Positions 42,297-50,800 of a stretch of 64,000 nucleotides of DNA are shown piece by piece. Under the pieces are notes generated by a model, which searched no databases, was not told the origin of the DNA, and saw nothing but the letters and a program-made list of their open reading frames with translations. Position numbers and translations under genes: made by a program. How positions within the stretch are numbered: position 1 is the stretch's first letter; each line of letters opens with the position of its first letter. The stretch spans positions 1 through 64,000 of the forward strand of contig NZ_RHHV01000019.1 of assembly GCF_003710905.1 (NCBI RefSeq), written 5' to 3'. This DNA is from Brevibacillus parabrevis (lineage in GTDB: Bacteria > Bacillota > Bacilli > Brevibacillales > Brevibacillaceae).

Positions 42297-43124
42297 ATGG
42301 CTCCTATCCTGATTGTGGACGCCGGGCACGGGGGAGTCGATCCTGGCGGCGGAAACAATGCGCAGTTTCTTGAAAAGAATATGACCTTGCAAATTTCCTT
42401 GTACCAGTTCAACCGCTTCAAGGAACTGAACATTCCGGTCGCGATGACGCGGACCAGCGATACTACGCTTTCAAGCGATGCACGGACTGCCCTGGTGCGA
42501 AACAGCGGCGCCCGTTACTGCATCTCCAACCATATCAATGCAGGGGGCGGCAGAGGCTCTGAAGTCATTTACTCGATTTATGGGTCAGCCGTATTTCCCC
42601 GCATGATCCAGGAAGAGCTTGAAGCAGAGGGAATGCCGAACCGCCGGATTTTCACCCGTACGCTCCCCAACAACCCGAACCGCGACTACTACTACATGCA
42701 CAGGGAAACAGGAAGCGTGGAGACGGTCATTATTGAGTACGGCTTTGCAGACAATCCACTGGACGCAGATACGCTCGCCAAGGACTGGAAAAAACTCGCC
42801 GAGGGGGTTGTCCGCGCTTTTTGCGAATATGCCAAACTGCCCTACCGCCCTCCAGTAGCTCCTACACCTACTCCCGCGCCAACACCGACGCCCACGCCCA
42901 CACCTGCGCCTACTCCCACCCCGACGCCTGCGCCTACCGCTTCCCCCAATCCCGGAGATGGAGGTGGAGGAACAGTGCCCGACTGGAAACAGGAAGGGAT
43001 CGACTGGATGTTTGACCAAGGCTTGTTGACCAACGAAGACTGGCGCAATCAAGCTGACAAGCCTTTGCCGCTTTGGGCCGAGGCCATCATATTGAAGCGC
43101 CTGTATGAGCAATTGAAAAAATAA
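42297..43124 (+). CDS. N-acetylmuramoyl-L-alanine amidase (Amidase_3) with Pro-Thr linker
   Basis: A 275-residue zinc amidase that cleaves peptidoglycan between the sugar and stem peptide. Zinc ligands are H11 (DAGHGG), E26 and H79 (ISNHINA); the catalytic glutamate is E147 (VIIEYGF). It has no signal peptide, so it depends on a holin or on lysis to reach the wall. Residues 187-216 are nearly pure PTPTPAP, encoded by a tandem DNA repeat, and link to a C-terminal domain (DWKQEGIDWMFDQGLL). The holin-like gene follows 19 bases later. Confidence 0.93.
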   Translation: MAPILIVDAGHGGVDPGGGNNAQFLEKNMTLQISLYQFNRFKELNIPVAMTRTSDTTLSSDARTALVRNSGARYCISNHINAGGGRGSEVIYSIYGSAVFPRMIQEELEAEGMPNRRIFTRTLPNNPNRDYYYMHRETGSVETVIIEYGFADNPLDADTLAKDWKKLAEGVVRAFCEYAKLPYRPPVAPTPTPAPTPTPTPTPAPTPTPTPAPTASPNPGDGGGGTVPDWKQEGIDWMFDQGLLTNEDWRNQADKPLPLWAEAIILKRLYEQLKK

Positions 43125-43143
43125 GATTTGGAGGTAGTGCCCC

Positions 43144-43437
43144 GTGGGCTTCGATCTCGGTTTAATCATCGCCTTTGCCCTGGCCGGAACCGCTACCTTG
43201 TCCGATGTGCTTCGCATCCCGAAAAAGCTGCGCAGTTGGGTAGCCGTTGTCTTGATTGTCGGGCTGTACATGGCCAATCAATGGCTGTACTATCCCGGAT
43301 TTGACTGGAAAACAGCGCTAATGGAAGGCGTAACAGCGGGCTTGGCCAGTGTAGGCATTCACTCTTCCGCCAAAAACACGATCGAGCAAGTAAGCAACAG
43401 CAAAAACAAGAAAAACGATTCTCAATCTGCCGTATAA
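43144..43437 (+). CDS. holin-like small membrane protein
   Basis: A 97-residue protein with an N-terminal membrane segment (LGLIIAFALAGTATLSDVL), a basic loop KKLRSWV, and a second segment (VAVVLIVGLYMANQWLYY). A charged tail rich in lysine and asparagine follows. This fits small holins that release an amidase. The GTG start has GGAGG 9 bases upstream. Its last 16 bases overlap the end of the convergent phosphatase gene. The amidase-holin pair lies outside any visible prophage. Confidence 0.75.
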   Translation: MGFDLGLIIAFALAGTATLSDVLRIPKKLRSWVAVVLIVGLYMANQWLYYPGFDWKTALMEGVTAGLASVGIHSSAKNTIEQVSNSKNKKNDSQSAV

Positions 43438-44243
43438 CGCGTCAGCGGCGTATCCGACAGACCTGAATAATTTTTTCTCGCCGGCACACTCAATACATCG
43501 TCCTCCGGGAAGCGATAGGCGGTCAGCATTCCGCCGAAAACGCAGCCCTGGTCGATATTGATTGTGCCGTTTTTGCGTTTCGGTTCCGGGTGCGGATCGT
43601 GTCCCCAGACGATCGTCGGACTTGAGACTCTGCGTTCTTTTGCCCACTCTCTGCGAATAGGGCGGCCATCAGGCCCAGTCCCGGCCACATCGCCGTATCG
43701 GCAAAACGTATGCACCGCAGGAGATTCCATGCCAATATAGTCATCCCTGATCCCGGCGTGAACAGCTACAGCAGCCAGCTTGTCATGACGGCGGATCATC
43801 ATGTGCGACGGCGAGGAAAAAAGCAGCCGCCGACTTTGCTCCCGCAGCAAAGAAGCTTTTTTCGGCCCAAATTCATGCTGATAAAGCTTCAGCTCCTCTT
43901 CCACTTTTTCGTCGCCGTGCGCCAAGGTAACCGGCCTGCCATCCAGCCAGCGGGCGATCTTCCAGCCGTGATTGCTGTCTACCATCTCTGCCAGCCCAGC
44001 CGTGACGTGGAGGTGGAAAAATTGCAACATCCTGATCGAATGCGGTCCGCGGCTTGTTATGTCTCCGAGGGAAAGGAGCTTTCGGCCCTTTGGATGTCGG
44101 TAGGCACCGTCTTTGCTTTGTTCGTACCCGAGCCGCTGGATCAGCTCCATAAACTCGTCGTAACAGCCGTGAACGTCTCCGATGATATCCACGCCGTTGT
44201 CGGCCGAAAGCACCTTGGAGCGTGTCTGAGGTTTATGCCTCAT
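43422..44243 (-). CDS. prpE: PrpE-like metallophosphoesterase
   Basis: A 273-residue calcineurin-type phosphatase like B. subtilis PrpE, which cleaves diadenosine tetraphosphate. GDVHG (22-26) is intact, but the second motif is GDITSRG (60-66), with serine where family members have aspartate before RG. The GNH motif appears as SNHGWK. Later histidines (LAHGD, AVHAGIRDD, WGHDPHP) are present. Activity may therefore be altered. Its 3' end overlaps the holin-like gene on the opposite strand. Confidence 0.82.
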   Translation of the reverse strand: MRHKPQTRSKVLSADNGVDIIGDVHGCYDEFMELIQRLGYEQSKDGAYRHPKGRKLLSLGDITSRGPHSIRMLQFFHLHVTAGLAEMVDSNHGWKIARWLDGRPVTLAHGDEKVEEELKLYQHEFGPKKASLLREQSRRLLFSSPSHMMIRRHDKLAAVAVHAGIRDDYIGMESPAVHTFCRYGDVAGTGPDGRPIRREWAKERRVSSPTIVWGHDPHPEPKRKNGTINIDQGCVFGGMLTAYRFPEDDVLSVPARKNYSGLSDTPLTRYTAD

Positions 44244-44306
44244 AGCGCGTTCCCTCCTTTCCCAATCTGTTACTTACTATCTTTACCATAACGGCAAAAA
44301 AAACTC

Positions 44307-44337
44307 AAAAAAGCCCCTCATCATGAGGAGCTTTTTT
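44307..44337 (-). terminator. terminator at the end of the lia operon
   Basis: AAAAAAGCTCCTCA and TGAGGGGCTTTTTT pair around a 3-base loop on the minus strand, 10 bases beyond liaR. Confidence 0.92.
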
Positions 44338-44346
44338 ACGACAAAA

Positions 44347-44976
44347 TCAACCGAGATCGTGCGTGTGAACGTAAATCGCCGCCTGCGTCCGGTCCTCTAC
44401 ATTCAACTTGGCAAGAATGTTGCTGACGTGCGTTTTGACCGTTTTGATGCCGATAATCAGCTCATCGGCGATTTCCTGATTCGACTTGCCCTGACCGATC
44501 AGCTTCAGCACTTCCAGCTCACGCGGTGTCAGCTGTTCGTGCGGATGCGATTCCTGGCCGTGCCGGAAACGGGCCATGATTTTCCCTGCCACTCGCGACT
44601 CCAGTACAGGTTCTCCGGCCGCTGCCGAACGGATGGCCTTCGCGATCTCCGCCGCCCGCGAAGTTTTCAGCAAGTAGCTGAAAGCCCCCGCTTCAATAAC
44701 CGGATATACCTTCTCGTCATCAATGAAGCTGGTGAGAACGATGACCTTGCTGGCCGGACATGCTTCGCGAATGCGTCTGGTCGCTTCCACGCCACCAATG
44801 CCTTCCATGACCAAATCCATGAGGACAACATCCGGCCGCAGCTCGACAGCCATCCGCACACCTTCTTCACCACTGCCCGCTTCTGCCACAACCTCGATAT
44901 CATCCTCTGTTGACAGGTAAGCCGCCAGTCCCATCCGTACCATCTCATGATCATCTACCAGTAATACGCGAATCAC
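44347..44976 (-). CDS. liaR: LiaR-like response regulator
   Basis: A 209-residue NarL/FixJ-family regulator. The receiver has LVDDHEMVRMG and the phosphorylation aspartate in VVLMDLVMEGIGG; the output LuxR-type HTH has LTPRELEVLKLIGQGKSNQEIADEL (in part). It closely resembles LiaR, which activates lia genes in response to wall-active antibiotics. It follows liaS by 7 bases. The DNA site was not identified with confidence. Confidence 0.92.
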   Translation of the reverse strand: MIRVLLVDDHEMVRMGLAAYLSTEDDIEVVAEAGSGEEGVRMAVELRPDVVLMDLVMEGIGGVEATRRIREACPASKVIVLTSFIDDEKVYPVIEAGAFSYLLKTSRAAEIAKAIRSAAAGEPVLESRVAGKIMARFRHGQESHPHEQLTPRELEVLKLIGQGKSNQEIADELIIGIKTVKTHVSNILAKLNVEDRTQAAIYVHTHDLG

Positions 44977-44983
44977 AGCATTT

Positions 44984-46132
44984 TCACCCTTCCCGTTCCG
45001 GCTGTAGCATCAGGGGAATCCGCACCTCTATTTGCGTTCCCTTGCCGACCGCTGAATAAATCTCCATCGAGCCGCCTACTTCTGCCACTCGCTCCTGCAT
45101 ACTGCGCAGTCCGTATGACGTCATCTTTTCCCCATCCGGGTCAAAACCGACACCATCATCTGTCACCCGCAATCGCACCTGCTCCTGCAAAGTGAACAGC
45201 TTAACCGCGATCAGGCTGGCCTTGGCGTGTCGCAGCGTATTGGACAAAGACTCCTGCAAAATGCGAAACAAGTGGTCTTCGATGCCGCTTGGCAGCCCTT
45301 CGACGTCTTCAATCTCCCACGTCAGTTCCATTGTATTTTTACGAGTCAGCTCTTCTAAAAGTTCCATCATCGCTTCTTTCAGCGATTTGTTTTGCAGCGT
45401 GGCCGGGCGCAGATGCAACAGTAACGCCCTCATCTCAGCCTGAGCCGCTGCTGCCATCTCCTCGACCAGCTCGATTTGCTGGGCTGCCCGTTGCGGATTT
45501 TTCTCCACCAGCCGCTTCATCGCCGCTGTCGTCATCGCGATGGCAAACAACTGCTGACTGACTGCATCATGCAGTTCCCTTGCCAAACGCTGGCGCTCCT
45601 CTGTCACGGCTGCCTGTTTGACTTGCTCCGCCAAAGCAGCATTATGGTTGGAAAGTCGCTGCAAAGACGCGACCTGCTCCTCCCACTGCGAAGCCAGGCG
45701 GTTCAACTGCCACCCCAGTTCGCCGACCTCGTCGACGCCCAGATCGGGCACACGGTAGGACAGCATTCCCCGTCCCAGCTTCATGGCTGCTTCCCACAGC
45801 ACGCCAAGCCGTTTTTTCAACAAATTCCCGAAGATATAGGAAATAATCAGGGCAACCAGCACACCGACAGGAAGCGATATGACAAAAGCGACTAGCTGGA
45901 CCAACCCGTCAGGCTGTGTGGGCAAGGCCAAGCCCAAGTAATCCTGCATCCACAAGACGACTCTCGGGTCACTGATCAGCCTGCTGTATGCGCGATGAAC
46001 CTCCGGCATGTCTTTCCAGGAAAAATAGAGCCAAAAAAAGCAAACAAACGAAACCGTAACTGCACTTGCGGCGAGCAGGACGCCGTAGCGCACATATTGC
46101 CACTGAATACTCGCTAATCGCTGTCGACGCAT
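44984..46132 (-). CDS. liaS: LiaS-like sensor histidine kinase
   Basis: A 382-residue NarX/LiaS-type kinase. Two membrane segments (about 16-36 and 79-103) flank a short extracellular loop, the intramembrane-sensing layout of the family. A HAMP-like linker follows, then the HisKA_3 box LARELHDAVSQQLFAIAM with the phosphorylated histidine and a C-terminal ATPase with VTDDGVGFDP and YGLRSMQERV. It starts between liaF and liaR in one operon. LiaF probably inhibits it. Confidence 0.92.
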   Translation of the reverse strand: MRRQRLASIQWQYVRYGVLLAASAVTVSFVCFFWLYFSWKDMPEVHRAYSRLISDPRVVLWMQDYLGLALPTQPDGLVQLVAFVISLPVGVLVALIISYIFGNLLKKRLGVLWEAAMKLGRGMLSYRVPDLGVDEVGELGWQLNRLASQWEEQVASLQRLSNHNAALAEQVKQAAVTEERQRLARELHDAVSQQLFAIAMTTAAMKRLVEKNPQRAAQQIELVEEMAAAAQAEMRALLLHLRPATLQNKSLKEAMMELLEELTRKNTMELTWEIEDVEGLPSGIEDHLFRILQESLSNTLRHAKASLIAVKLFTLQEQVRLRVTDDGVGFDPDGEKMTSYGLRSMQERVAEVGGSMEIYSAVGKGTQIEVRIPLMLQPEREG

Positions 46133-46145
46133 CCGCCAGTACCTC

Positions 46146-47036
46146 CTAGATGTACTTGACTTTTATATCGCCGACAAGCAGCGAGATATGCAAATTCACT
46201 TTTTGAGCCGCCTCCTCGTATTGCTCGGAACGAATCATCACACTCCGGTTGATCCCTCCCTGGCGGTGGCTCAATACTTCCAGGTCGCCCAGACTCAGCT
46301 CGGCGTTCACAGAAACCGGAAGATCGACAGGGACATAAACGGTGACATCCCCTACCCATCCTTCCACAATAAGAGCGGCCTCGTCCTGCATCAAAACCGC
46401 GCGGGACAGATCAATCACCACATCCCCGATCCCGTGCCACACATGCAGGGTGCTCAACTCAAAACGCCCGGAAGTCAGATGATAATCGCCAATCAACGAA
46501 CTGCGAGAATCTTTGGGCAAAATTCGTTCACGCCCAGTTTCCTCTTCCTTCTCAAGCAGCTTGCTGCGGGAAGGCTTCCACTTGCTCAAGCTGTCCAGCC
46601 ATTGTGCAGCGTCATGCCGAATGCCGTTGTGTGTATGAACAGGCTGATCCTCGCTAGTCATAGCCGGACCAGAAGGCTCTTCCCGTTGTTCCGGAAACGG
46701 GGGAAAAGAAGCTCGGTTTCCGCCCCCCCTCGTTTTGCCGCGAATCAATCGGAAGCCAAAATAAATCAACAGGATGGGAACTGCCAGTTGGAACAAGTCA
46801 TCCACACCGATACCGAACCACATGTCCAGAGCAATAATGATTCCCAAACTGAACAGAATGCCGCCGCCAATCCGTTTGTTCTGACCCCAGAGGCGAACGC
46901 CGAAGTAGACGAGCACCATCGGCCACAGATCAAACAGACCGAACGAAATGATATGCAAACTGTCTAATAAAAGGCCGATGCCTGTCAAAATGATCAGGAC
47001 GCCAGCCAACATTGTGTGCAAGCGGGACAGTTTCAC
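46146..47036 (-). CDS. liaF: LiaF-like membrane inhibitor of the Lia kinase
   Basis: A 296-residue protein with four membrane segments in the first 100 residues and a C-terminal beta-rich domain that is conserved in cell-wall-active antibiotic response proteins (LIGDYHLTSGRFELSTLHVWHGIGDVVIDLS, in parts). It keeps LiaS inactive until envelope stress. The GTG start follows GAGGAG. It sits directly before liaS, as in Bacillus. Confidence 0.9.
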   Translation of the reverse strand: MKLSRLHTMLAGVLIILTGIGLLLDSLHIISFGLFDLWPMVLVYFGVRLWGQNKRIGGGILFSLGIIIALDMWFGIGVDDLFQLAVPILLIYFGFRLIRGKTRGGGNRASFPPFPEQREEPSGPAMTSEDQPVHTHNGIRHDAAQWLDSLSKWKPSRSKLLEKEEETGRERILPKDSRSSLIGDYHLTSGRFELSTLHVWHGIGDVVIDLSRAVLMQDEAALIVEGWVGDVTVYVPVDLPVSVNAELSLGDLEVLSHRQGGINRSVMIRSEQYEEAAQKVNLHISLLVGDIKVKYI

Positions 47037-47050
47037 AAAAGTCTCCTCTC

Positions 47051-47629
47051 TTACGCCCCATGCCGATCTTTTTCACTTTGTCTGTTTCGACACGTATAAA
47101 TGAATGCAGGTGGGATATTCAGCAAGGTGAAGTCTGTCTCTACCCAAGGAAAACGCGCCTGCAGCTCAGCCTGGAGTTGTAGCGAATATTGGAATGTAAT
47201 GAACAGGCCGCCTGGTTTTAATACGTTTTGTACTTCATCCAGAATGGCTGCTCGCAACTCTTGTGGGAAATTGGCAAACGGCAGGCCGGAAATGATGACA
47301 TCTGCCTTGCCAAGCTCCATCTCCTCCAAATATTGTCCGAGTCTCGTCGCTTCCTCCCTGACAGGAAGATCAGGAAAGCGTGATTGAAGGATGGATCGAA
47401 ACTGGCTGTCACGCTCCACAAGCACATAGTCGGTATCCGGATTGATATTTTGATAAATGGTTTGGGTAAAAGCTCCTGTGCCAGGTCCCAGCTCCAGAAT
47501 AACATCCGTTGAAGCCCAATTGACGCTGCTCAACATTCGCTCACATAAAAACCGCGAACTCGGGATCACGCTGCCGACACGCCCAGGCTCAGCGATGAAC
47601 CTTCGCAAAAAGACCATGAAGTCTGCCAA
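47051..47629 (-). CDS. SAM-dependent methyltransferase in the lia operon
   Basis: A 192-residue class I methyltransferase resembling phospholipid N-methyltransferases (PmtA-like) and rRNA-adenine methylases. The SAM motif is ILELGPGTGAFTQTI, and ISGLPFANFP matches the NPPY-like motif IV. It lies between liaH and liaF with 14 bases to liaF. Its presence suggests that it modifies a lipid or another envelope component during stress. That role is an inference. Confidence 0.83.
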   Translation of the reverse strand: MADFMVFLRRFIAEPGRVGSVIPSSRFLCERMLSSVNWASTDVILELGPGTGAFTQTIYQNINPDTDYVLVERDSQFRSILQSRFPDLPVREEATRLGQYLEEMELGKADVIISGLPFANFPQELRAAILDEVQNVLKPGGLFITFQYSLQLQAELQARFPWVETDFTLLNIPPAFIYTCRNRQSEKDRHGA

Positions 47630-47721
47630 GAATCGTACCTCCTAGGGGAAAAGCAGCCTGCTATACAGGCTGCCTGATTGACACACTCTATTCTACAACC
47701 AATCCCCCAGTTCCTGTCCAA

Positions 47722-48417
47722 TCAAGATTGTTCCGGCTGGGCGGACACTGGTTTTTTCTGTTGAAGCGATGCCTTGATGTTTGCCAGTTCTGTATCCAGA
47801 TCGTCTTTTTCCAACTCAGAAAGCGCGTTCTCCCAAGCGAGGTTTGTCTGGCGCCATTGACCGCTCATTTGCGCTTCGGCTTCCATGCGCAGCACTTTTT
47901 CCTCCATGCGAGCAAAGCCGCGGCCTGCGGACTGATTTCCGATTCCCACTACGGCATGATTCACTTGCTTTTGTGTACGAGCTACCTGTGCCCGAGCCAT
48001 CAGCGTGAATTTTTTCGCACGCATTTTATAGAACTCTTCCTTCAGCTCAGCCAGCTTCTCGCGCATTTGCGTAGCTGCCTCGGATGCTGCCAAGTACAGT
48101 GTCTCATACTCTGCTGCACGCGCTTCGTATTGCTTTTTGTCTGCAAGTGCACGGCGAGCAAGTTCATCTTCCCCTTCTGTCAGAGCGAGCTTCACTTGAC
48201 GATCGCGTTTGTCGATCAGTGTGTTCGCTTCATCCAGTTGTTGGCGGAATTTCTTTTCCAGTGCTACCTGACGAGCGACAGCCACTTCGACTTGTCCGAT
48301 TTCCACTTCCATATCTCGCATGTATTGATTCAGCATGACTACCGGATCTTCCATCGAATCCAAAGCGTCATTCACCGAAGCTACTGTCAGGTCACGCAAA
48401 CGTTTAAAAATACTCAT
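47722..48417 (-). CDS. liaH: LiaH/PspA-like phage-shock protein
   Basis: A 231-residue PspA/IM30 family protein: almost entirely coiled coil, starting MSIFKRLRDLTVASVNDALDSMEDPVVML, with an amphipathic N-terminus that binds membranes. It forms large rings that protect the membrane during envelope stress. The middle region ALADKKQYEARAAEYETLY is typical of LiaH. It follows the LiaI-like gene by 67 bases. Expected to be strongly induced through LiaR. Confidence 0.92.
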   Translation of the reverse strand: MSIFKRLRDLTVASVNDALDSMEDPVVMLNQYMRDMEVEIGQVEVAVARQVALEKKFRQQLDEANTLIDKRDRQVKLALTEGEDELARRALADKKQYEARAAEYETLYLAASEAATQMREKLAELKEEFYKMRAKKFTLMARAQVARTQKQVNHAVVGIGNQSAGRGFARMEEKVLRMEAEAQMSGQWRQTNLAWENALSELEKDDLDTELANIKASLQQKKPVSAQPEQS

Positions 48418-48484
48418 GTTTATTTCCTCCTCATCATATCACATCGTGTTATTTCATCCAAAAGCTCTCGCGACTTGAGCAACT

Positions 48485-48889
48485 CTATGGCTGGCGACGG
48501 GTCACATCTTTTTCCCAGGCGTCCAGCGCGTCTTCTTTCAATACTTTTTGGGCCCACTGACGCTCCCAGGCAGGTGGCGCTTCTTTGGGGACATGACTGG
48601 GGCGCAGTAAGCGATACCCCAGATAAATCACACCAATGGCCAGTAAGCCGTGGAACAGCAGATGGAGCTTGCCAATCAGCATCAGGAACCCGAAGAGGAA
48701 GATCACGATTCCCCAGAAACGCGAACCGGATTGTCCCATAATCTTTCGAGCGCCGTACAGCATGATGACCCCGGGAATCAAAAGCCCGAGCAGGTCACCG
48801 AAGTCGATTCCGATTTGATCCAGCAGAACCAACCCGCCGATTAGCAAGAGAACCAGCCCGAGCAAAACCTTTCCAGACCGTTCACTCAT
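48485..48889 (-). CDS. liaI: LiaI-like small membrane protein
   Basis: A 134-residue protein with three or four short membrane segments (VLLGLVLLLIGGLVLLD, GLLIPGVIMLYGA, GIVIFLFGFLMLIGKLHLLFHGLLAIGVIYLGYRLL) and a polar tail. It precedes liaH, as LiaI does, and is likely its membrane anchor. ATG 48889 is 10 bases after AGGAGG. It is longer than B. subtilis LiaI, so the name is by context. Confidence 0.7.
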   Translation of the reverse strand: MSERSGKVLLGLVLLLIGGLVLLDQIGIDFGDLLGLLIPGVIMLYGARKIMGQSGSRFWGIVIFLFGFLMLIGKLHLLFHGLLAIGVIYLGYRLLRPSHVPKEAPPAWERQWAQKVLKEDALDAWEKDVTRRQP

Positions 48890-49198
48890 TGCTCGCTTAC
48901 CTCCTATTCTCTTGTGCATGTGGTGCTTGCTAACTTATGCCCTTATTGTAGCCCCCCGGATAGGCTTTCCATAACGGGCGTGCGGTTGGTTTTTCCCTCC
49001 GTCCTTGGACGGAGAGCACTTCCTGCCATAATCGGACGAGCCTGTTTTCGCCCCATTCCAACCGCTCTTGCAATGTCGAAACAAAACGTTACACCTTTAG
49101 ACAGGATTTTGTGACAAAAATATGAACAAGCAGTCAAAAAAAAGGAAAAATCGGACAAGCAGCGAATCTTCGTAGAGTGCGTGTAAAAAAACATCGAA

Positions 49199-49316
49199 AA
49201 ATAGCCGAATTCCGCATGTCGGAAACGGGGGAACCAGTTTTTTGGGGTGAATAGTTGCGTTAGGCAACTTAGGGCGTCCTTTCGACCGAACCCTTCAGCT
49301 AACTTCGTAGGCTCAC
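49199..49316 (+). promoter_or_regulatory. cyclic di-AMP riboswitch (ydaO-yuaA)
   Basis: The sequence shows the motif in order: GGGGGAACCAGTTTTTTGGGG, then GTGAATAGTTGCG, AGGGCGTCC, CCGAACCCTTCAGCTAACTTC and GTAGGC. It ends just before an NlpC/P60 wall hydrolase, the class most often controlled by this riboswitch. Binding of c-di-AMP normally switches expression off. The 310 bases between liaI and the riboswitch (48890-49198) hold only promoter regions and a palindrome, CTCCGTCC/GGACGGAG, at 48997-49014. Confidence 0.92.
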
Positions 49317-49333
49317 GAAAGGAGCAGTTTCTT

Positions 49334-49861
49334 TTGCGCAAGGTGGTACTATCTTTATTTATGGCTGGATTGCTTGCTATGGGAGCGGGCGCTGCACATG
49401 CGGCGGAGAACACGACACTCGAAGAGGTTGTCGATGATCTGTACGGCGTTCCTTACAAATCTTCAGGCACATCCAAAAAAGGCTTTGACTGCTCCGGTTT
49501 CACACGCTACGTATTTGACGCGTTAGGTGTAGACCTGCCGCACAATTCTGCCTCTCAATATGAGTACGGTACAGAAGTTGCACGGAAAGACTTGCAACCA
49601 GGAGATCTTGTGTTCTTTAATACAAACGGACGAAGCATCTCTCACGTGGGCATCTACATCGGGGACGGCACATTCGTGCATTCGGAATCCGGCCGCGGAG
49701 TCGTCAACACCAAGTTGAACGACCCGTACTACTGGAGCAAGCGTTTTGTTGGTGCCAAGCGCATCAGCTCGCCTGTTCTGGAAGCAAAGGCGGACACTCC
49801 GAAAAAGGAAAACGCGGTGCAAGCTGCATCGTTGCCGGAAAATCAACCAAAAAAGAAGTAG
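49334..49861 (+). CDS. secreted NlpC/P60 peptidoglycan endopeptidase
   Basis: A 175-residue protein with a signal peptide (VVLSLFMAGLLAMGAGAAHA) and an NlpC/P60 catalytic domain. The triad is C53 (FDCSGFTRY), H104 (ISHVGIYIG) and H116 (FVHSES). It cleaves peptide bonds in peptidoglycan stems. There is no separate wall-binding domain. The start is TTG at 49334, 9 bases after AAAGGAG. Expression is controlled by the c-di-AMP riboswitch. Confidence 0.93.
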   Translation: MRKVVLSLFMAGLLAMGAGAAHAAENTTLEEVVDDLYGVPYKSSGTSKKGFDCSGFTRYVFDALGVDLPHNSASQYEYGTEVARKDLQPGDLVFFNTNGRSISHVGIYIGDGTFVHSESGRGVVNTKLNDPYYWSKRFVGAKRISSPVLEAKADTPKKENAVQAASLPENQPKKK

Positions 49862-49879
49862 TTCGGCAAAAACATAAGA

Positions 49880-49906
49880 GCCAGGGACAATCGTCTCTGG
49901 CTTTTT
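49880..49906 (+). terminator. terminator after the NlpC/P60 gene
   Basis: GCCAGGGAC pairs with GTCTCTGGC (one G-U) around AATC, followed by TTTTT. Confidence 0.9.
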
Positions 49907-50080
49907 CTGACGAAATTTAGTACCAGGTCTAATTAGGTGCCCTTACTTATAAGGAAATAAGCATGAATGAAGGGATACTTGTTCCTATTCTGTGAAAGCA
50001 TGTTATGATAGACAAGGCTGATTCTTTTTTTGCCATGACACTTGTCCATTTATTAATAGAAGTAACTGGGGGTAATTCCG

Positions 50081-50800
50081 GTGAAAGATCACATTTTAAT
50101 CGTTGACGACAATCAGGAGATTATTGAACTGCTTGAAGATATTTTGGAAAACGAAGGCTTTCAGGTCTCCTCTGCGGAAAATGGCGAGGATGCACTTGCC
50201 CTGCTCGGCCAGGGAGAGCGGCCAAATCTCATTCTGCTCGATATCATGATGCCTAACATGAGCGGCTACGAGCTGTGCTCGCAAATCCGTCGCGAATGGG
50301 ACTTGCCTATTTTGTTTCTCAGCGCCAAAAGCAAGGCCGTAGACAAAGTAGTCGGTTTTGAAATCGGGGCCGATGATTACATTACGAAGCCGTTTGACAC
50401 GGAAGAACTGCTCGCCCGCATACGCGCCCATCTGCGCCGCTACGAGCGCATCCGCAAGCATACCGAGGAGCAGCCGGAAAAAGACGCCTCCGGTTCCCCG
50501 ATCACGGTCTTGAAGTTCAAGGATTTGGAAATCCATAAAGAAACGTATTCCGTCTACGTCAACAACCAAAAGATCGAGTTGTCCACGAAAGAGTTTCAAC
50601 TGCTGACTTTTCTCGCTGAAAATGCGGGTATCGTCTTCACGCGGGAACAAATTTACGACCGCGTCTGGGGCTATGGCTACGGCTCGCTCAATACGGTGAC
50701 GGTACACATCAAAAACTTGCGCGAGAAGCTAGAAACAGAGCGGCAATTCATCAAAACTCAGTGGGGGACGGGCTACGTATTCATCGGGGAGAAGCTTTAG
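50081..50800 (+). CDS. OmpR-family response regulator
   Basis: A 239-residue regulator. The receiver carries LIVDDNQEIIELL, the phosphorylation site LILLDIMMPNMSGYE and the conserved lysine in ITKPFDTEELLARI. The winged-helix output is LSTKEFQLLTFLAENAG... to VHIKNLREKLE. The GTG start follows GGGGGT. It is the first gene of a two-component operon; the kinase begins directly at its stop codon. Its target is unknown. Confidence 0.93.
   Translation: MKDHILIVDDNQEIIELLEDILENEGFQVSSAENGEDALALLGQGERPNLILLDIMMPNMSGYELCSQIRREWDLPILFLSAKSKAVDKVVGFEIGADDYITKPFDTEELLARIRAHLRRYERIRKHTEEQPEKDASGSPITVLKFKDLEIHKETYSVYVNNQKIELSTKEFQLLTFLAENAGIVFTREQIYDRVWGYGYGSLNTVTVHIKNLREKLETERQFIKTQWGTGYVFIGEKL

Noticed and set aside
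42854..42945. Tandem CCNACN units as a CRISPR-like array
   Set aside because: They lie in frame inside the amidase gene and encode a Pro-Thr linker; there are no spacers.
49917..49936. Possible FapR-like palindrome TTAGTACCAGGTCTAA before the response regulator gene
   Set aside because: Only the left half matches the FapR box; the right half is shifted, and the gene has no link to lipid synthesis.
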